Shown: positions 24,831 through 37,198, numbered from the stretch's first letter. The stretch is 64,000 bases of DNA from Ophthalmolycus amberensis (GCA_024529925.1 JAFEUB010000064.1:1152001-1216000); one strand, 5' to 3'. The notes: generated from the letters alone by a model not told the origin. Numbers and translations: made by a program.

Positions 24831-26459
24831 GTCGGAAAGTAAAAGCACTTGAAGCGCACTGGCAGCTGTAGTCTGTCGTTATCATTCTTTTAGAGCAGTG
24901 ACTAGCTTTCCTTCAGCCGCTGTAATCTTCAGACATAATCGCGAAAATGTTGTTGATGCAAAACACAGTACATCCCCTGTGTTAAGCCGTGGATACAGCT
25001 GTATTAAGCTGCAGGATGAGGAGGATTGTGTTTTTTATGCAAAGAGAAAGAACAGAAGATGTTCTTGTCATTTGACTTCGCCAAAGGGAACATCGTCTCG
25101 CTGATGTTTTCCGTCTCTTCCTCCGTGTTCTCCCTGGATTTGGCTTAAGGCGCTTGCCGGTAAGAAATGATCTAAAAGGCTTTCATCAATAAGCACACCG
25201 GTACAATGCCAGATGTTGATTCTGCCCGCTCAATCACTCTCAGGCCTCTTTCATATTCTCTTTCCACGTTCTCTGCTTGTCTTTTGTCAAATCCCATCTT
25301 TCCCTCAGTTCTGGACCTCTCATCCTCCGCCCACCCTGGCCTTCCCTTACCCCATTCTCTCCCCCTGTTCTCCCCCTCTCTCTGGGGGGTCATTTAGGGC
25401 GAGACAAAGCCTGTATCTGTGGGTCCACAGGGAGTCTACCCTGCAGACAAGTAATGATCCAGCCGCACTCTCGGGCAGCACAAACACACACACACACACA
25501 CATGCGTGCAAAGACAACATGCATGTTCGAGTGCAGACATACGCTCATTGCTTCTCTCGCTACGTCTCTAACAGGTCCAGGAACAGGGTGGGGCAGATGC
25601 TTAAAAAGCACCATAGGGACAGCTGGCCAGAGAGCCCGGACTATCTTTACTGTAAAGATAAAGCGCTGGAAGATAGAGAGATGGAGAGGGGGAAGGCCCA
25701 GCGGAGAGGAGGGGGAGTCAGTGAGGTGCAGTTCAGATTAAAGTAACGAGGACTGGAGGGAGACTGTGGGGAGAAAGCGATAAGAGAAAGAATCTTTGCG
25801 CAGGAAGCTGTGATGTTCTTCGGCTCAAGGCTCCTACAAAATATGCCGATTATCATCCTGAAAGACAGAAGACAGCAAACAGGACACAGACCCCTAGTGG
25901 AAGGGAGGGGTCGTCACATGAGGAACAACAAACTGGACCACGTAGCAAAATTCATAATGTAGTTTAAGATCAGGAAGCTGCTTTGTGCTGCAGAGATGGA
26001 GAAAAAAAAAGCATCGTACAGAGTTTTGAAGCACATTGAATGCTAATGGCACTATTTTTGTGTTCACTGTTCAAAGAGGCAAAGACAAGGATGACAAGTA
26101 GAATAAATCTAGTGATTTCATTAAATCGAATTCTAAATAAAGTACGCTGCTTCATGGAAGGTTATTATTATTCTTTTTATTAGTAGTGTTTGCTCAGGCT
26201 TTCCTCTCTCTTCAGTTTTAAATATGCACACACTCCTGTGTGCCCTACGTAACCACCCTTAGAAATAATGACTGCTTTGCATATTTATAATAACAGTAAT
26301 ATATTTGAATAAATGTTTCATTTAACAACAACAACAAAAAAGTATATGAGCACAGAACACTGGCGAGAAAAGAAAGGATCCAGGAAGTGTTTGGACACTG
26401 CACATGATTTTATAACTCTGAACACGAGGTTATCCCGACGGCAATCACTTAGTAAAAAT

Positions 26460-26931
26460 TAGGGGTGGGGGGGGAAATCGATACAGCATAGTATCGCGAT
26501 ATTTTGCGTGGCGATATTATATCGATACACGGACGCCAAGTATCGATACTTTATTATATAAACTAATTTAAAAAATATATAAAAATCAATTGCTTTTTCA
26601 GTCCACTAGATGGTGCTAAGTTGTTTTCTGGTGAGGTCAGCAGAGGTGCCGGGTCTGCGTGCGTGATTAGGTAGGAAGTTGGTCGAAACAAAGATGGAGA
26701 CATCAGAGAAAGAACTCAGATAAAACATGTTGTTGACACAGTTTTCCTTTGGGGACATAATTTGAAGTTGAAAAAAGTAATAAATCGCAATATATGTTAT
26801 CACAATACTCAGAATATCTCAGTATCGTGAAAGTATCGCTGATAATATCGAAGTATCGCGATAATATCGTACCGTGACCCAAGTATCGCGATAATATCGT
26901 ATCGCGAGATCTCTGGCGATTCCCACCCCTA
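26460..26931. mobile_element. hAT-type non-autonomous DNA transposon with perfect ends (472 bp)
   Basis: It starts TAGGGGTGGG and ends CCCACCCCTA, a perfect 10-bp terminal inverted repeat. It is flanked by identical 8-bp copies of GTAAAAAT (26452-26459 and 26932-26939), the target-duplication length of hAT transposases. Inside each end are repeated TATCGCGATA-type motifs, which resemble subterminal transposase-binding repeats. There is no transposase frame. Undamaged ends and target copies suggest recent insertion. Confidence 0.9.
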
Positions 26932-28715
26932 GTAAAAATGCGATCACGTTACAAAACAAACTACTTTAGTACACGTATGTCACTGGGCAACGCGGCGCGT
27001 TGCCAGATGATGTGGTTCAATGTTTTTCGCTGGAGCAACTCTGCTTGTTTCTGTCAGAGACGTCTCTTTGAAATGAATGAGGAGGCTGCCTTTTTCAAGC
27101 AATTGTTACAAACACTTGCATTTATATGTGATTGGATGACAAGTCATATGAGAAACTGCTCTTTATAGCACTTTAAAAGAAAGTCTTAAATACTCTAAGT
27201 ATCTCTATGTCATTAAATATTTGTGACTCACCAAACACAACAGTGTGTTCATAGAACACTGAAAAACAGGCCTTCAGGGCTTTTAACTCTGGGATACACT
27301 CAACACTGCACCGACTCCATTTATGCTGCTACCTCTATGTTGTTGGCCGTGGACGACATGACTTCCCGATATTGCCTTCATGTACCCATCGAACCCCGAG
27401 TATGAAATACATTTTTAATACATCTCTGCTCTTGGGGATGTCTGGCTTCACCAAATGGCATAAAAATAAATGGAAGGGCGGAGCAGCTGAGGGGCGGGCG
27501 AGGAGGCACAACTGTGGAAAATAATTTCAAGCCTCATATCTCAGATTGAGGATTTCGGAGATAAAGCCTCAGACGTAAGCAAACAGCACTTCCTGGAAAA
27601 GGAACAGATTTCTAAGATCGCCCAGAACAGCCTTTGAGGATTTCTTAAAACTTAAAAACAGTCTTATTTTAAATTCCCGCTCCCCAAACACACCCCTCAT
27701 ACGGTAACTCTCCACCATGTGTTTCATAGTTCAGAACAAAGTCTCAGCATTTGGCTGTCCCACTCTTGAGTAAATCCTCAAGTCGTTAAGAAAGTCTTTG
27801 TCCTTGAGCTGTGACACATTGGCAGCTGCAGATGTTACATTTCTGCATAGGACTGCAGCTGTTACCAGCACAGCGTCGACTCCACCGCCTGTACATTTTT
27901 GCGACTTCTTTATATGTTTTTCTCCAACGAGGTCACCTCAATTCTACGCCTTTCAAACAAAGTCAAACCAGAGTCACGTGCACCTTGTGCATAGCAATAA
28001 TCAGATGGTAGACCTATTGATCCCTGCCGGGTGGAACATTTCCCGGGCTGCTCGGGGTCAGCAGGCCCTCGAGCTGAGAGGGATCCAGTGTCTTGCTCAA
28101 GGACTTTGTCAGCAGGACGGGTGCTCGATTGCCACCACGCAGGGCTTTAAAACGCACCTCTCGCTTCACCGTGTCCAGCCACGAAGGTCTGGCAGAGCCT
28201 TTTCATTTGGATTCATACGGGAGCGTGGGTGTATAGAGACAGCTTGTTTACTTGGGTTCTGAGGTGGGTTTCACATGCGCAATATTGTGAATTTGATATG
28301 GCTCAACATCATATTCAGTTGGGATATTCTGTGGGGAATCTTCCGATGAAGACATGGGATATGCTATATTCAGGTTATAGGAGCATTGTTTGGACATGTA
28401 TACAGCACATTCGGAATATGCGTCTCAAAAGGGGTTTTCCTGTTTACGGTCAGCTCTGTGCGTTGTACACAAACCAACTATAGCCAATCGTTTGCAAAGC
28501 TGGAAAAAACAAATCCATCAGCTACCACCAGAGGTAGTAGTAGTTTGTGTGAACTGACCCTTTAACGCAGGCTTCTCACTGTTAATATTGGAAATGAGAG
28601 CATATTTTTGCTTTTGTTAGCTTACACAGCCTGTTACTCCAGATTCACAGAAACTAGCATCTTCCACATTGCGGTTGAAGGGCAGCGCTAATGCTAATTT
28701 ACCCCTCAGGTCTGA

Positions 28716-28719
<4 letters not shown>

Positions 28720-28755
<36 letters not shown>
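28720..28755. repeat. (TG)n microsatellite
   Basis: About 18 pure TG units. Confidence 0.96.
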
Positions 28756-28757
<2 letters not shown>

Positions 28758-30015
28758 AAGAGGGAAAATGGGGGACAAGCTGACATATGTGCATAAGCTA
28801 TCATGCACATGCTTGGTATGTTGGCTCGTTTGGAGGCACAAGAATACACCGTACGATCACAAAGATGGGAATATACTTTCACTTTGAGATGATTTGAGGT
28901 ATAAAAGCCCCTTAGGGGAGGTCACAGGTTATCACATGGGATCAGTTGCAGATGACAGGACCAGCGAGCGAAGCAGCTGCTGTTGCCCCCGGAGGACTGA
29001 GCATGAAGCTACCATCATATACGCTCATTAGGTTCCTATATCTGTGTGTGTGTGTGTGTGTCTAGGGGGAGTAGGTGTGTGTGTGGTGAGCATGTGTTTG
29101 TGCAAGGACTGGAGTTGTTATTTTTGTTCCTGCATCATGTAGCGCATGCCGGGTTTCTCTCCATTGTTTTGTGTATTACATGTCTTTGAATTGTACTTCT
29201 CTATTTGTTTGTCTCGCTGCTGTATTGCTGCAGAGCCACTGTGACACTCGCCCGGAGTTCAAACTTAGCCGGAGACTAAACTCTTTCAAAACTTCTCCCA
29301 TTGATTCGTAACACCAGACATTTGGGAGATGCCACGTTTTCACACGGCGGCAGCAGCAGAGACGTAAGAAGACCTCTGGGAGAGATGGAGGCAAACTGAC
29401 TGAGAGATCGAGACAGAAGGAAAATAAGTGCAGACAGGAAATAAAGTTTGAATCACCTGCGGGGAGAATTTAAGGGAGGTGTGAGAACAATTCCTTCACA
29501 CATCCTCCATCTGAATTCACGTTGTGTTTGCAAGCAGACGAAGCCACACACAGTCACACAAATATAGATCCAGTGCTTTGGCATTAACGAAACAAATATC
29601 GGATCTTTCGTATTCTCAAATATTGATATCAGCCTCAAAAATCCAGTGTTTTTTTGGTCTTAAACTCTTAGATGCAGATGAGCTCTGCCTCGGTTTTAAT
29701 CATCATCCTACACTATGTCGGTAACCATAGGAGCGACGACATTTTGCCTCCTATAACCTTTTACCTCGAAGTCTAAAACATTCAAGAATAAACCAGTTAA
29801 TGCGCTTGTAACACGGATAATCCACTCTTGAGAGGCGCGTTAAAGGATTAGATCTCGCTTCTTTACCTTCACCTCATGTGTCGAAATCCTTCACAACACA
29901 CACACCTCCTCGAGGATCATCCCCTCATTTAATCATTGAATCAATACACAAATAAGATGAGCTATCTTTCCTCCTGTCCATCTCCTTTGTCTGAATCGTT
30001 GTCCGCTAACGGGGA

Positions 30016-30031
30016 GGGGGGGGGGGGGGGG
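30016..30031. repeat. (G)16 homopolymer
   Basis: Uninterrupted G run. Confidence 0.95.
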
Positions 30032-30247
30032 ATCAGGTGTCTTCTCGCTGCGTTTCATATCGTATCGTAAGAGAAACCTAATCAGCACTTTTTAATTAAA
30101 GAGGCCATAGTGTTGGTGGGGAAGGAGGAGACGATGGCAGCAGATGAATGAGGGCGGCTGAAGAGAGGAGAGGCCGAGCCTGTCTGCTGAAAGCCACTTA
30201 AATCCCTTTCTTATTAACTCTCTGTGACACATGATCTACCTCCGTCC

Positions 30248-30250
<3 letters not shown>

Positions 30251-30279
<29 letters not shown>
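30251..30279. repeat. (CA)n microsatellite
   Basis: About 14 pure CA units. Confidence 0.96.
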
Positions 30280-30281
<2 letters not shown>

Positions 30282-30799
30282 AGGGCTACCAACCAGCTCC
30301 TCTTACCACAAGAAACAGCCCCCCGCATGGCTTCATTTTACTGCATCCCACCACTCTCTCTCCGAATCAGTGCTTCGTTTCATTCATGCCTCGTTCCGAG
30401 CAGGTATCACGGTGACATTTTCCGATGCAGATGGGGACCGAACCTCGAGCCGAGAATGCCGGTGTGACTAAATGTAATTGAGCGACCCGGAGAAGGTGAC
30501 ATTTCTTAGGACTGTAGCAAAAAGTTCATCCTGTTCCGCTTCATGCAAGTGTTTTTAATGAGAGGACGGACGTTTTATTACAATGTGGGTCTTTTTTTCC
30601 CAAATAGATTTAGCCATCATATCCGTGGATTATTTAGTTGTACTCACCAATAATGATAATAATAAAATAAAAATAAGAGCATTCACAATGTTGGTAATGG
30701 TCCTTCATTGATGAGGAAAAGTAGTCTATAGCCTCAAAGTGCTGTTGTTGTTTAGAAGTTACGTTAGCTACGTTTGTGGCGTGTTTTCCTGTTATGTTT

Positions 30800-30850
30800 A
30801 CGTATTTTAAGCCCAACCATGATGTTTTTCCGAAACCTAACTTTGACCGT
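30800..30850 (+). repeat. dispersed repeat family B, copy 2
   Basis: TATTTTAAGCCCAACCATG is shared exactly with the reverse complement of the copy at about 44.93 kb, followed by CGAAACCTAAC. Confidence 0.6.
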
Positions 30851-31127
30851 TTAACGGTAACACTGTGGCATTAAACGTGACGTGAAAAGCCTAAAACGTC
30901 ATGTCTTGCTATTCATATACTTTCCGTGAAGATCAGGTTGAAGCAATAAAGGCAATAAAACAAATCCTTGCTTAATTCAACACACATGAAGTTTGCTGGT
31001 ATGACATGTCTTGGTCTGGTATGACCGGTAGTTCATGGTGTCAAAAGGTAGCAAATGTATTTGTGTATGAAATCAACAATCCTGAGTCAGTTTGCTGACT
31101 CATGCATTTTTTCAGTTCTTCGTCAAC

Positions 31128-31405
31128 ATGTACTCGATGGATTGGCACAACGTTTTTGTATTGACTTTCATGGTTCCCAGAGGATGAATCCTAACAACTT
31201 TGTGGAGATGCTCAGATTTTTCCTCTAGCACCACCATCAGCACACAATTACAATGACTTCAATACCTGTAAAACTAATAACATCACCGTCAGTCTCAGTT
31301 ATACTTTGTGTTTCGTTAATTAGCAAACGTTAGCATGCTAACATGCTAAACTAAGATGGTAAACCTTATAACTGCTCCACGTCAGCCTCGCTATCGAGCT
31401 GCTAG
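31128..31405 (+). repeat. dispersed repeat family A, copy 3
   Basis: Contains CGATGGATTGGCAC, TTCCCAGAGGATGAATCC, ACTTTGTGTTTCGTTAATTA and TTAGCATGCTAACATGC in the family order. Confidence 0.7.
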
Positions 31406-32420
31406 CTTCATTGCAGACTCTTTAATCCCTTTAACTGGACAAAAAAAACACTAACATCCGATAACATCTGCCTTTTGTCTTCCGTGGAAAAGCTTACAGT
31501 CATCACTAAAATCAGAACACGTTACTCTGCAGTAGTTTCAGGTATTTTCCCGTGTTTAAAACCATCAGTTTCTTCGATTAGAGTCCTACATCTTCTGTAC
31601 GGGCCCAATTCTCACACAGATTGTGGACCAGCTAGAGTGAATTTCCCTTTTGTTTGTTCACGATCACGCCAGCTCTCATACTCTCTCCAGTCTGAACCCA
31701 CCTTTAGGGCTTTCTTTGCTGTTTATAAAATCCAAACTGCTGCATCCCTCGCTTAATACAAAGGGATCTGGCAATAAAGTCTCCGAGGTCCGTGTCAGGT
31801 GATGAACAATAAGGAGAGGATGACGTGACGAGGGCACAGATATGAAAACACTCGACTCGGGGGCGGCGAAAAAAGAAATAAAACAGGGAGCCCGCAGACT
31901 CGCATTAAAACTTCATGTTTAATGCGATGGATTATCCAGCTCGGGCACTTTTCAAGTCACTGGAGGTTGTTTTTCATGCTGTACGAGATATAATGGCTTC
32001 TACTGAAGGGAGGAAAACACAAATATCTCCCACTACTCAGGCTGTGTTCAGACAAAACCGGAGTAGTGTAAAGGGGAGAGGAAACACGTTTTTAAGAAAG
32101 AACCTTTTATTTATTAAAGAGTACGAAGGAACCTTCTTCCAACATTGAAAGTGCTGCGAGTTGTTTTGTGCTGAATCTTGTCTCTAAAAGCTTGTGTGTA
32201 ACAATTTTGGCTGCATTTGAAAGGAAACGTTGGAAGGAGAACTAAGCCCTGCACTTAGAGGCAAACTGTACTTTTCAAGGGCTTGCTGGGTGAACTATTC
32301 ACTGACGTTAAATCAATTTGAAATGTGATGGACAATTGGTCGTATTGCCTCTTGGATAACTCTGAATTTCCTGTTTCTTGTGCCGATGTCTCGTCACTGG
32401 TGATTCCAGTTTGCAAATGA

Positions 32421-32640
32421 ATGACATGAGAATACTTAAAAGATTCATCAATTGCTATTTCCCTGATGATCGACTAATCATTTAAGTGATTTAACAAGCA
32501 AAAATACCAAACAAAGCTTCTTAAATGTGAGGATTGGCTGATGTTTTTTGCTTTTTTGTCATTGCAGATGATTAAAATATCTTTATGTTTTGGACAATTT
32601 GGATAAAGTAAAAACAATTGAATGGATTCTACTAGAAATA
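32421..32640 (+). repeat. dispersed repeat family C, copy
   Basis: Holds GATGATCGACTAATCATT, then AATGTGAGGATTGGC and ATGTTTTGGACAATTTGG. The order matches the family as commonly found in teleosts. Confidence 0.6.
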
Positions 32641-33279
32641 GAAGGCAAATTCTGCATCTTCCTTAGTCTTTGCATCCCTCAGTCTTTCATCACTGTGGAC
32701 GATATCAACTCAACGGACTTTTGCTGAAAACAGAGTAAAGATTTAAGCTGCAGTTGTGGTCAGATTACTGGGCCGTGAGTAGGGCAGAGGACATGGACAA
32801 AGGATTAACTTAAAAAAAAAAAAAACTGTGTCTACAACTATCTGTGCAATCAATTACAGTGAGAGCATTAGTGCCTGTTTTATAACAGCGTGGGTTTAGT
32901 GTTTTTGTGCATTTGTGTGTGACGGCACATGTGTGTTTGTGCCGAAGCGGCACATTCGCAGCTGTTTTTGGAATTGAAGAAAAAAGGGAATGTCAGTTCT
33001 TGCGTTCTTCTCTCTTAATCTCTTAATCTCTCCAAACTCATCAGGTCAGCTGTCACATTTCCGCTGAATGCTTAATTAATATTCGGGAAACATATTTGGA
33101 TTTTTATTCAGAACCTGGGGATCACTTTTCTTCACCAGTTGTTTATTTTGCACATGAAATGATGTCCCATCTCATGCCGATTTATGAGCGTTGTGTTCTG
33201 CACAGCAGGGTGACTCTTTGTTGTGTGTTTTTTGACAGTTAGTTTAGAATATAAATGCAAAAATGTGCTGAAATGAGGT

Positions 33280-33590
33280 TCCAGCCATCTATTTAGATAA
33301 TTGATTAATAATTCAAGTCACTGTACAACAGAAAGAATGCTAAACATTTGAATGTTCCAGTTTCTTCAAAATGTGAGGAGTTGCTGTTTTATTTCTGTTT
33401 TATAAAATGAAAACGTTATTTTTATCGTCACATAAAGTTTGAGCACAGCACAGCGTAGGGAAATTGGTCGAAGAAAACAAGCAGTTTGAAAAGGTCATCT
33501 TAGACTCTGGGAGGTTTAATAGACCAAATGGTAAATCGATTGATCAGAAAATGACGGATTATAATAATATGATAATAATTATGCTGCCCT
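33280..33590 (+). repeat. dispersed repeat family C, longer copy
   Basis: Includes AATTGATTAATAATTC, AATGTGAGGAGTTGC, AAGCAGTTTGAAAAGG and GACTCTGGGA and ends near AATCGATTGATCAG. It covers more of the family than the 32.4-kb copy. Confidence 0.65.
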
Positions 33591-34249
33591 AAGGAAAATA
33601 AATGCTACAGCTCTTTGAACGGAGGCTGCATGAATCTCAATCAAAACACCATATGTTTGGGCAGATTTAACGCTTTTTAATCCTTTAGCAAAACAGTGCA
33701 ACAAAACCCCTGAATGATCCCATTTACTTGAGTGGGTGGCACTAACACCGCCACGGGGCCACCCATGCTTAAAATCGATGCACTCTCGCTCCTCCGCCGC
33801 GCTTCGGATAAAAGCATCCGCCGAATGGAGTATACGTGGTGTGAAAAGCCGCTGCTTTGCGTAACGTCAGCTGTCCTTTTCCTGACCGCTGGCATGTGTG
33901 TGTGTGTGTGTGGACGCCAACGGGACGGTGTAATCAAGGAGAGAGACGTCGGCCATTGTCATGCAAGTGAGATGCCGTCGAGAGAGGCTTGGACTCCTTC
34001 CCAGGTTCCATTGCTGTCGTGGCGGGTTTTTTTTGGCGGGTACATACACATGTCCCTCGTTACTGACAGGACCTAATGTAGGAGGCCATCTGTCCTGTTT
34101 GAGCCAACAGTGAGTGTGACTCTTACAGCTGTGGAAGGTAATGAAGGTATCATTCACCGTGTTATTACAGAGGGACAAAAGCCAAGCCTCACTAGCCTCT
34201 GCCGATAATGGATCCCCGACCATTATTTGCTGAGTGAATCCTTCTCACC

Positions 34250-34508
34250 GTGTTCGTCTCTTCCTGCTGTTTCGCTCTCCCTTTATCCTTTTTCTTCCTT
34301 CCTCGTTTCTGCTTCCTTTCAACCCCCCCCCCCCCCGCTCTCGTTTTCCCCAATTCCTCCGTCGACCACTTTCCTTGTTCCACCTCATCCTCATTTTCGC
34401 TTCCTCATTACACCTCCACCTGCCCTCGTTCTCGCTCTCTCCTGCTCTACCTTTTACTTGTGTGTCTCTCTCTGTTTCACTCTCGCTCTCCTTCTCTACC
34501 TCCCGCAG
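34250..34508 (+). promoter_or_regulatory. extended polypyrimidine tract and splice acceptor before gal3st3 coding exon 1
   Basis: About 250 nt of almost continuous C/T, including a run of 14 C at 34323-34336, ends at CTCCCGCAG (AG 34507-34508). The acceptor looks strong, which argues that the coding exon is not the transcript's first exon. Confidence 0.65.
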
Positions 34509-34535
34509 GCCCCGTGAAGCGGGAGAGAGAGCGAG
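34509..34535 (+). other. gal3st3: 5'UTR part of gal3st3 coding exon 1
   Basis: Twenty-seven bases between the acceptor and the ATG. It begins GCCCCGTGA, so any upstream frame entering in that phase stops at once. Confidence 0.55.
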
Positions 34536-34618
34536 ATGTCGCAGAAGAAGATATTTCTGGTCTTAGTCACCATCAGCACTGTCAGTCTCCTGCTGCACCA
34601 TGGGGGCCACTTGAGCTG
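34536..34618 (+). CDS. gal3st3: gal3st3 coding exon 1 (signal anchor)
   Basis: Encodes MSQKKIFLVLVTISTVSLLL and then HHGGHLS. The donor is GTGAGT at 34619 and the exit is in phase 2, so Trp28 is completed by the next exon; human GAL3ST3 has LSW at the same place. The ATG (GCGAGATGT) has G at -3. Confidence 0.9.
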
Positions 34619-37021
34619 GTGAGTGATTGACACACGCCCACACTTATGCAAACCCATACATTACCCACCCTCTATATCTTTATGAGTTCACATGGTGCTA
34701 ATTACTATGAAGACGTCCGTCTTTTCTTTCTTCTTTTCAAGTCAAATTAATAGCGGGACTGGCTCGTTATAGATATGAAGACGTTGAATGCAGACGCTCT
34801 GCCAAAGCGGTCGAGGGACCAATTATGAAAGCAGAGGGATCGTAGATCTTTGACAGCCCCGTATTCTGTTCTCGTACCCTTTTCAACTTAACGGTTTGCT
34901 CATAAAACCGTTTCCACATTCCCGTCTTTAATGTCTCCGTTATTGCTCTGCCCTTCGTCTCCCTTCTTTTCTTTTCACACCTTTTAGATATCTGACCCTC
35001 TAGTTCGGTCTGCAGTGAATACGCTGTAATACTGCAGAGTATTAAAAACAATACCCCGGATGCAAATTGGAAACTATAAGATTCAAAGAATAAAGTTTTA
35101 TGTTAGGCCCTAGAGTGACCTGTTTTACATTTTTTAACAGTCACAATGCAGGTGCAAAAAATGCTTAGTATTAGTATGGAAATGAAATCATCATGCTGTT
35201 AAAAATATATTTCGCAATAACAATACATACACTGCAACAGTAAGAGAAAGGAAAGAAATGTAAGGCACAGATCAAAAAGTCAATGTTTTTGAAAAGGATG
35301 ACAAATTAAGTTCATATCATCACACAGTGAGTCCACTGAAAGTCAATAAATTATAATGTCGATTTATCACCCAGCCATATATGCAGTACAAACACCAAGT
35401 AATTATTCTGAACTCTCTGATCCTCCTTCCTCTGGTGGCTTTATCCTACGTCTGCCCTCTTTCCTCTGTCTCCTCATTTCAATTCCCCACATGTACACTG
35501 ATGTCTACTTCCCCGTTGTACCTCTGTCCTGTCCTACACCTCAGTCTCTTCCATTATCTGTCTAGAGGCTGTGCAATTACGTCTCTAATGTCACCAAATT
35601 ATTTGGAGTAGCTGCTCCTTTTTTTCTGGAGCTAATGGAGTTTCAAATAAATGAATGCATTTTCTTTTTTCTTTTTCTCCAGGACCATGGAGGCCTTCCA
35701 CCTCGGTTGTCCGGCCCTCCGTTCCCACCCTGCCCCGGGCCTGAAACCTAAGCACACCAATGTGGCCTTCCTCAAGACCCACAAAACGGCCAGCACCACC
35801 ATGCAGAACCTGCTTTTCCGCTTCGCAGAGCGCAACAACCTCACGGTGGCGTTGCCCGTGCAGGCCTGCGGTCACCAGTTCTGCTACCCGCGCTCCTTCA
35901 CTACTCACTTCGTCCACCCGCACACGCTGCCGCCGAACATTGTCACCAGCCACATGCGCTTCAACAAGGCAGAGACGCGGCGCCTGATGCCCAACGACAC
36001 GATTTATATCACAATCCTGAGAGAGCCGGGCTCCATGTTTGAATCCTTGTTCAGTTACTACAACCAGTACTGCCAGAGCTTCAAGAGGGTCCCCAATGGC
36101 TCCTTGGAGGTTTTCTTAGAGGAGCCATGGCGCTACTACCGACCCGACGAGAAGGACTCCATGTACGCACGCAACACCTTGACCTTCGATTTGGGCGGAG
36201 ACAAGGACCGCCCAGCAACAGATGTGGCGTACGCACGAGGCTTTCTGGCTGAGGTGGACAGAGTTTTCTCCCTGGTGATGATTGCCGAGTACTTTGATGA
36301 GTCGCTGGTTCTCCTTCGCCATCTCCTCTTTTGGGACCTGGATGACATCCTGTACGTTAAACTCAACATGCGGACGCCGAGCTCAAAGAGGAGCCTATCA
36401 CCAGGCCTTCCCGCAAAGATCCGTGCCTGGAATTCTTTAGATGCGCGTCTCTACGACCACTTCAACGCCTCCTTGTGGCGCCAGCTGTCCGCTCTGGGTC
36501 CAGCTTGCGTGGCAAGGGAGGTGAAACTCCTTCGACAAGCCCAGGAGAGGCTGGTGAAAAGCTGCTTCGGTGGGCGGATGCCGCTTCTACGATCAGCCGC
36601 GCAGATCAAAAACAAGGATCTCCGGCCCTGGCAGCCCAGTGGAAAGGTAGACATTGTGGGCTACGACCTCCCGGTGAATCTCAGCCGTGGCTTCTCCAGC
36701 CAGGCCCAGGAGCTCTGCCTCAAGCTCATCATGCCTGAAGTCCAGTACACACAAGTGCTCCTACGTACCCAATCACTGCACTACCGCCGAGGCTACCAGC
36801 TTCGCCCGGGCCAGCAGTCACATCCCCTCCAACAGCCCATACGCACAGCCCTGCCTCGGCATCTTCAAGTGCAACGCAGCCAACTGCCCCCTGCAGCCCC
36901 GGGCCCTGCATCAGGGACAGGGTCCACCTCCACCTCAAAGCCTGCTGCAGGAACTCAAGTTCGGACCACAAAGTTAGGGCCGAAGTCCTCACAGACCCAG
37001 GCCTCACTGACTCAAAAGTAG
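34536..37021 (+). CDS. gal3st3: galactose 3-O-sulfotransferase 3 (two coding exons)
   Basis: Joining 34536-34618 and 35683-37021 gives 473 residues. The enzyme transfers sulfate from PAPS to the 3-hydroxyl of galactose on glycans in the Golgi. Residues 1-5 are cytoplasmic, 6-20 (IFLVLVTISTVSLLL) form the signal anchor, and the rest is lumenal. The 5'-PAPS loop is FLKTHKTASTT (57-67) and the 3'-PAPS motif lies in ILREPGSMFESLFSYY (139-154). N-glycosylation sequons include N80, N132 and N166. VFSLVMIAEYFDESLVLLR and PWQPSGKVDI match Gal3ST-3 closely. The divergent 3' end has the PIR-x-LPR motif of human GAL3ST3 and then an extra tail of about 45 residues rich in P, S, T and Q; human GAL3ST3 has 431 residues. 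The paralogues GAL3ST2 and GAL3ST4 fit less well. No break is seen. Confidence 0.93.
35683..37021 (+). CDS. gal3st3: gal3st3 coding exon 2 (catalytic domain)
   Basis: Acceptor TTTTTCTCCAG at 35672-35682 is followed by 1,339 nt of open frame to TAG at 37019-37021. It carries the whole lumenal domain. The open frame extends 5' of the acceptor to 35651, but that extra stretch is pyrimidine-tract intron. Confidence 0.95.
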
Positions 37022-37198
37022 ACACTGGAATATATTCTGAGTGCCCAAAAGACTGCATTGTCCTTCCCATCCTGCCCCTCGAGACATTGGTGCTTGGTTG
37101 GTGGTGGGTGTTGGAAACAAGGGTGTCCTTGGGAAAGAGTCTGGGTTGTGTTTGAATCAATGTCTCCCCTATCCTTTCCAGACAGAGTTTGGAATCAA

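Larger units (their letters stand above)
12546..34508. other. long non-coding interval (intergenic, or first intron of gal3st3)
   Basis: I find no exon with both splice support and recognisable protein homology. Contents that can be named are listed separately: microsatellites, G runs, a tandem duplication, an inverted-repeat element, a hAT-type element and dispersed repeat fragments. Open frames up to about 197 residues (for example 16564-17157 and 18751-19257) have no recognisable domain. Confidence 0.55.

Noticed and set aside
28050..28140. GTGTCTTGCTCAAGGAC, resembling a motif widespread in fish genomes
   Set aside because: Too short and without boundaries to define an element.
35651..35682. 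Alternative gal3st3 start MNAFSFFFFSRT at 35651
   Set aside because: It is the polypyrimidine tract of the intron; the spliced exon 1 restores the Golgi signal anchor and the conserved LSW.
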